A stretch of 10,760 nucleotides of DNA from Bacteroidota bacterium. GTDB lineage: Bacteria; Bacteroidota; Bacteroidia; Flavobacteriales; Flavobacteriaceae. Made by a program: the position numbers and the translations under genes. Location of the stretch: NCBI GenBank assembly GCA_015767395.1, contig JADWMI010000064.1, positions 1-10,760 of the forward strand, given 5' to 3'. This document shows, piece after piece, positions 8,682-10,760 of the stretch (within the stretch, counting starts at the first letter, position 1; each line of letters begins with the position of its first letter). The notes under the pieces were generated by a model. It saw nothing but the letters and a program-made list of their open reading frames with translations. It was not told the origin of the DNA and ran no database searches.

Positions 8682-8713
8682 AAAACCAGAGAATTTACGT
8701 TCTCTGGTTTTTT
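8682..8713 (+). terminator. Intrinsic terminator after the GH31 gene
   Basis: Arms at 8682-8693 and 8700-8711 form a perfect 12-bp stem with a 6-nt loop (8694-8699). The descending arm runs into a T tract ending at 8713. The ascending arm begins with an A run, so the hairpin could also act on the minus strand. It lies 53 nt after the GH31 stop. Confidence 0.9.
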
Positions 8714-8787
8714 ATTGTGTACAATTTCTTTATTAAGATTCAAAATTTAATGAAAATGTTGTTACATAACCAATATTGCTTTTTTAG

Positions 8788-8795
8788 TACCTTTG
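8788..8795 (+). promoter_or_regulatory. Candidate -7 promoter element for the thioredoxin-family gene
   Basis: TACCTTTG matches the Bacteroidota TAnnTTTG element exactly. A -33 element is weak: the nearest TTG of plausible placement is at 8759-8761, 26 nt upstream. The expected start site is near 8802, inside a short 11-bp palindrome (AGAATAATTCT, 8801-8811), giving a leader of about 41 nt. Confidence 0.55.
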
Positions 8796-8842
8796 TTGTA
8801 AGAATAATTCTTTTTTCACTACTATAAAATCAAATCATTTTT

Positions 8843-9397
8843 ATGAAAAAAATATTTAACAAAAAAACATTATCACCTTCCAATATTATTTTTGTAATAG
8901 TATTAGTGTTGATGTTGTATCCACCATCAAGAGAATGGTTTATGCGTCAAATAGCATTTTCTCCTTCTGTAGAAAATGCTGGTAAAATAGATTCTTATAA
9001 TTGGCAATTAAATGGTTTAAATACAGAAAGTCTTAATTTTAATGAATTTAATAACAAAGTTGTTTTTGTAAATTTTTGGGCTACTTGGTGCCCGCCGTGT
9101 AGAGCTGAAATGCCAATGATACAAAGTTTGTATAATGATTATAAAGATAAAGTAGCCTTTGTGTTTGTTACCAATGAAAATTGGCCAACAGTTGAAAAAT
9201 TTTTCAAACAAAACGATTATAATTTACCAACATATAACTCAATAAGCAGTCCACCTTCTAAACTTTCTGAAACCAATAGTATACCAGCAAGTTATTTGAT
9301 AGATCAAGAAGGCAATATATTAATTAATAAAGTAGGTTCTGCGGATTGGAATAGCAATAAAGTAAGGAAATTGTTAGATGAACTGTTAGCAAAATAA
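8843..9397 (+). CDS. Membrane-anchored TlpA/ResA-like thiol-disulfide oxidoreductase
   Basis: A thioredoxin-fold protein that probably reduces or exchanges disulfides on the periplasmic side of the inner membrane. Residues 1-13 are basic and polar (MKKIFNKK), followed by one hydrophobic segment at about 14-26 (IIFVIVLVLMLY). No lipobox cysteine is present, so it looks like an uncleaved signal anchor with the rest outside the cytoplasm. The thioredoxin domain covers about residues 48-184. Its active site is WCPPC at 82-86, within VNFWATWCPPCRAEMP, and the cis-proline is P148 in SIPAS. At 184 residues it has the common length for this family. The gene stands alone between two terminators, so context gives no partner. 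A role in cytochrome c maturation, as for ResA/CcmG, is possible but unsupported here. The catalytic cysteines C83 and C86 are intact. Confidence 0.9.
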   Translation: MKKIFNKKTLSPSNIIFVIVLVLMLYPPSREWFMRQIAFSPSVENAGKIDSYNWQLNGLNTESLNFNEFNNKVVFVNFWATWCPPCRAEMPMIQSLYNDYKDKVAFVFVTNENWPTVEKFFKQNDYNLPTYNSISSPPSKLSETNSIPASYLIDQEGNILINKVGSADWNSNKVRKLLDELLAK

Positions 9398-9453
9398 AAT
9401 TTAGCCTAGAGAACAATATTAAATAGTAATATTTTATTATGGTTTAAGAAGAA

Positions 9454-9494
9454 GCTGTTTAAACAATCTAATTTTGTTCAAACAGCCTTTTTTT
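9454..9494 (+). terminator. Intrinsic terminator after the thioredoxin-family gene
   Basis: Arms at 9454-9466 and 9474-9486 pair over 13 positions with one A-C mismatch and a 7-nt loop. A seven-T tract follows at 9488-9494. It lies 57 nt after the stop codon and 4 nt before the stop of the convergent dehydrogenase remnant. Confidence 0.85.
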
Positions 9495-9497
9495 AAA

Positions 9498-9605
9498 TTA
9501 AACTTTCAAAAAAATTCTATATCTCGCATTACCATCTTCCAAATGCTTAATAGCCTCATTTACTTTTTCTAAAGGACATTCTTCAACAGTGGGATAGATG
9601 AAATC
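9498..9605 (-). pseudogene. Remnant: C-terminal 35 codons of a zinc-dependent alcohol dehydrogenase
   Basis: On the minus strand, an open stretch from 9605 down to a TAA at 9498-9500 reads DFIYPTVEE, then CPLEKVNEAIKHLEDG, then NARYRIFLKV. This is the pattern of the last residues of medium-chain, zinc-dependent alcohol dehydrogenases (PLE-x-NEA-x-x-x-L-x-x-G, then ARYR-x-x-L). In frame just upstream is TAA (9606-9608), and no ATG precedes the homologous part. The other roughly 310 residues expected for the family are absent from this window: the intact TlpA-like and phosphofructokinase genes flank it closely. It is therefore a deletion relic, probably not translated. The assignment rests on recalled family patterns over a short stretch, so subfamily and substrate cannot be given. 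Confidence 0.7.
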
Positions 9606-9679
9606 TTATTTACAATGATTCTAAATTAGTTATTTTTAATAAGATAAAGATAATATAGGTGTAATATTTTAATCATTCA

Positions 9680-9696
9680 ATCCTATTCAATAGGAT
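9680..9696. promoter_or_regulatory. Perfect 17-bp dyad, candidate operator of the phosphofructokinase promoter
   Basis: ATCCTATTCAATAGGAT is a perfect 8-bp inverted repeat around a single C. It ends 8 nt before the TAAATTTG element and covers the place where a -33 box would be expected. Overlapping it, ATTCAAT occurs twice (9675-9681 and 9685-9691), exactly 10 bp apart, so both halves face the same side of the helix. This fits a binding site for a dimeric regulator. Its identity and the direction of control are unknown. Confidence 0.5.
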
Positions 9697-9704
9697 AAAT
9701 TTTG

Positions 9705-9712
9705 TAAATTTG
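9705..9712 (+). promoter_or_regulatory. Candidate -7 promoter element for the phosphofructokinase gene
   Basis: TAAATTTG is an exact match to TAnnTTTG. No TTG or TTTG lies 17-23 nt upstream; that position is taken by the 17-bp dyad, which may mean activator dependence. A start near 9719 would leave an unusually long leader of about 135 nt. Confidence 0.5.
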
Positions 9713-9765
9713 AGTGTAAACGAAAATATTTGAAATTCTATAAACTTTTGACCAATTCGTTATAA

Positions 9766-9785
9766 GTCTTTTTAAAAGGCTTTTT
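9766..9785 (+). promoter_or_regulatory. Small hairpin with T tract in the phosphofructokinase leader
   Basis: Bases 9766-9771 can pair with 9775-9780 (six pairs including one G-U) around a 3-nt loop, followed directly by five T. The form is that of a weak intrinsic terminator or attenuator about 70 nt before the ATG. CTTTTTAA is also repeated here (9768-9775 and 9780-9787). It could equally be chance in AT-rich DNA. Confidence 0.25.
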
Positions 9786-9853
9786 AAGAGTTGATTTGAA
9801 GTTTTTATTTTGACTATATTTTAATTGATTAGAAACTTAATAAATAATAAATC

Positions 9854-10760
9854 ATGGCATTAAAAGTGAAAGGTACTATTGCAATTTTAACAGGCGGTGG
9901 AGATGTTCCAGGTTTAAACCCTGCAATTAGAGCAATTACAATCAGAGCAAGAAGAGAAGGTTATAAGGTAATTGGATTAAGGCGAGGCTGGGCAGGAATT
10001 GTAGAATTTAATCAAGACAAAAAAGCAGACAATAGTAACAATATAATTGAGTTAACTCAAATAATTGTCAATAGAGCAGGAAGAACAGGGGGAACCTTTT
10101 TGCATAGTTCTAGAACCCGCCCAAGCCATTTGCCGAAAGCAAGTGTACCTGAGCAACATAGAGATGCGTACCAAGACGAATTTAATGATATGACAAAAGT
10201 TGTTTTGGATAATTTAGCTTTTTTAGGGGTAGATTATTTAATTCCAATTGGAGGTGATGATACTTTAAGTTACGCGGTTAGGTTATATAAAGAAGGGTTT
10301 AAAGTGGTTGCTATTCCAAAAACGATGGATAACGATGTACCTGGAACTGATTATTGTATTGGTTTTAGTACTTGTATTACTAGAACCATAAATATGACCA
10401 ATACATTGAGAACTTCAGCTGGTTCACATGAACGGTTTATGGTTTTAGAAGTTTTTGGTAGATATGCCGGCTTCACAGCAATGTTGCCAACAATGGCAGG
10501 AGCCGCAAACCGTTGTGTAATTCCTGAGTTTAAATTTAATATTGAAAATTTAACAGAGCATTTAGTACAAGACAGATATGAAAATCCAAGTAACTACTCC
10601 GTTGTATTGGTTTCTGAAGGGGCGATGTTTGAAGGAGGTGATATGGTATATAAAGACTCTGTTAAAGATCAGTTTGGTCATGCGAAATTAGGTGGAATAG
10701 GAGAGTTGGTTTCTGAAAACATAAAGGCACTTTCTCCTAATTTTAACAATGGAAAAACTG
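9854..10760 (+). CDS. 6-phosphofructokinase, probably pyrophosphate-dependent type; 5' part
   Basis: Phosphorylates fructose-6-phosphate to fructose-1,6-bisphosphate in glycolysis. The first 302 codons are visible and the gene leaves the window at the right edge. The start is ATG 9854, giving MALKVKGTIAILTGGGDVPG. Motifs include GGDVPGLNPAIRA (from residue 15), GGTFLHSSRT, GGDDT (133-137), PKTMDND (155-161, catalytic base D159), FGRYAG (201-206) and SEGA with E255. In E. coli ATP-PFK the positions of D136 and K156 are both glycine (G104 and G124). Asp plus Lys at these sites is the established signature of pyrophosphate-dependent enzymes, in which the reaction is readily reversible. Mixed-donor enzymes exist in this part of the family, so the phosphate donor is inferred. 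It has its own promoter region and no cotranscribed neighbour in view. The start region has no clear Shine-Dalgarno sequence. Confidence 0.92.
   Translation, partial: MALKVKGTIAILTGGGDVPGLNPAIRAITIRARREGYKVIGLRRGWAGIVEFNQDKKADNSNNIIELTQIIVNRAGRTGGTFLHSSRTRPSHLPKASVPEQHRDAYQDEFNDMTKVVLDNLAFLGVDYLIPIGGDDTLSYAVRLYKEGFKVVAIPKTMDNDVPGTDYCIGFSTCITRTINMTNTLRTSAGSHERFMVLEVFGRYAGFTAMLPTMAGAANRCVIPEFKFNIENLTEHLVQDRYENPSNYSVVLVSEGAMFEGGDMVYKDSVKDQFGHAKLGGIGELVSENIKALSPNFNNGKT

Larger units (their letters stand above)
9398..9853. other. 456-nt region without an intact gene
   Basis: Between the TlpA-like gene and the phosphofructokinase gene. In order it holds the terminator of the upstream gene, the minus-strand dehydrogenase remnant, an AT-rich stretch with nothing recognisable (9609-9674), a 17-bp dyad, a -7 promoter element, and a leader of about 135 nt with a small hairpin. 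I see no tRNA, riboswitch or small coding gene with convincing signals. Confidence 0.7.

Noticed and set aside
8756..8827. 23-codon open frame beginning ATG TTG TTA before the TlpA-like gene
   Set aside because: It overlaps the -7 element and expected start site, so it would not be on the transcript; no recognisable peptide.
9017..9211. Minus-strand open frame of 64 codons within the thioredoxin-family gene
   Set aside because: It is antisense to the CxxC region; the plus strand is clearly the coding strand.
1..10760. CRISPR array, tRNA, insertion sequence or phage genes
   Set aside because: No regularly spaced repeats, cloverleaf sequences, transposase motifs or terminal inverted repeats were found on reading either strand.

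Overview
The window looks like chromosomal DNA of a Bacteroidota bacterium, most likely a member of the Flavobacteriia. It is very AT-rich. Three intergenic regions carry a -7 element of the Bacteroidota type (TAnnTTTG), and starts have little Shine-Dalgarno sequence. The encoded proteins are of kinds common in marine and soil flavobacteria. This assignment is an inference from sequence style; no 16S or other marker gene is present.

Region 1 (1-6156) is a tight glycogen operon on the plus strand: the 3' part of glgC (ADP-glucose pyrophosphorylase), glgE (maltosyltransferase using maltose-1-phosphate), a stand-alone maltokinase, and glgB (branching enzyme). Gaps after glgC are 28, 3 and 2 nt, and the operon ends at an AT-rich intrinsic terminator. 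The chemistry fits one job. Maltokinase makes maltose-1-phosphate, GlgE adds maltosyl units to an alpha-1,4-glucan, GlgB adds alpha-1,6 branches, and GlgC supplies ADP-glucose for the classical GlgA route or for a GlgM-type route to maltose-1-phosphate. No trehalose synthase (TreS) lies within the operon as seen, although the kinase resembles the kinase half of TreS-maltokinase fusions.

Region 2 (6157-8713) holds one GH31 alpha-glucosidase gene with its own promoter and a strong terminator. It has no signal peptide and is probably cytoplasmic, acting on maltodextrins or glycogen fragments.

Region 3 (8714-9494) holds a single membrane-anchored TlpA/ResA-type thioredoxin gene, again with its own promoter and terminator. 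It has no evident link to glycogen.

Region 4 (9495-9853) is a 359-nt stretch without an intact gene. It contains a 35-codon minus-strand remnant that reads as the C-terminus of a zinc-dependent alcohol dehydrogenase. It also contains a perfect 17-bp dyad next to a -7 element and a small hairpin in the presumed leader of the next gene.

Region 5 (9854-10760) is the first 302 codons of a phosphofructokinase with the Asp/Lys pair typical of pyrophosphate-dependent enzymes. It runs off the end of the window.

I found no RNA gene, CRISPR array, insertion sequence or evident new defence or mobile system. The content is mostly recognisable central carbon-storage metabolism. The points most worth checking are the TreS-less GlgE operon, the PPi-type phosphofructokinase with its dyad promoter, the plant/cyanobacterial-like GlgC C-terminus, and the dehydrogenase relic.
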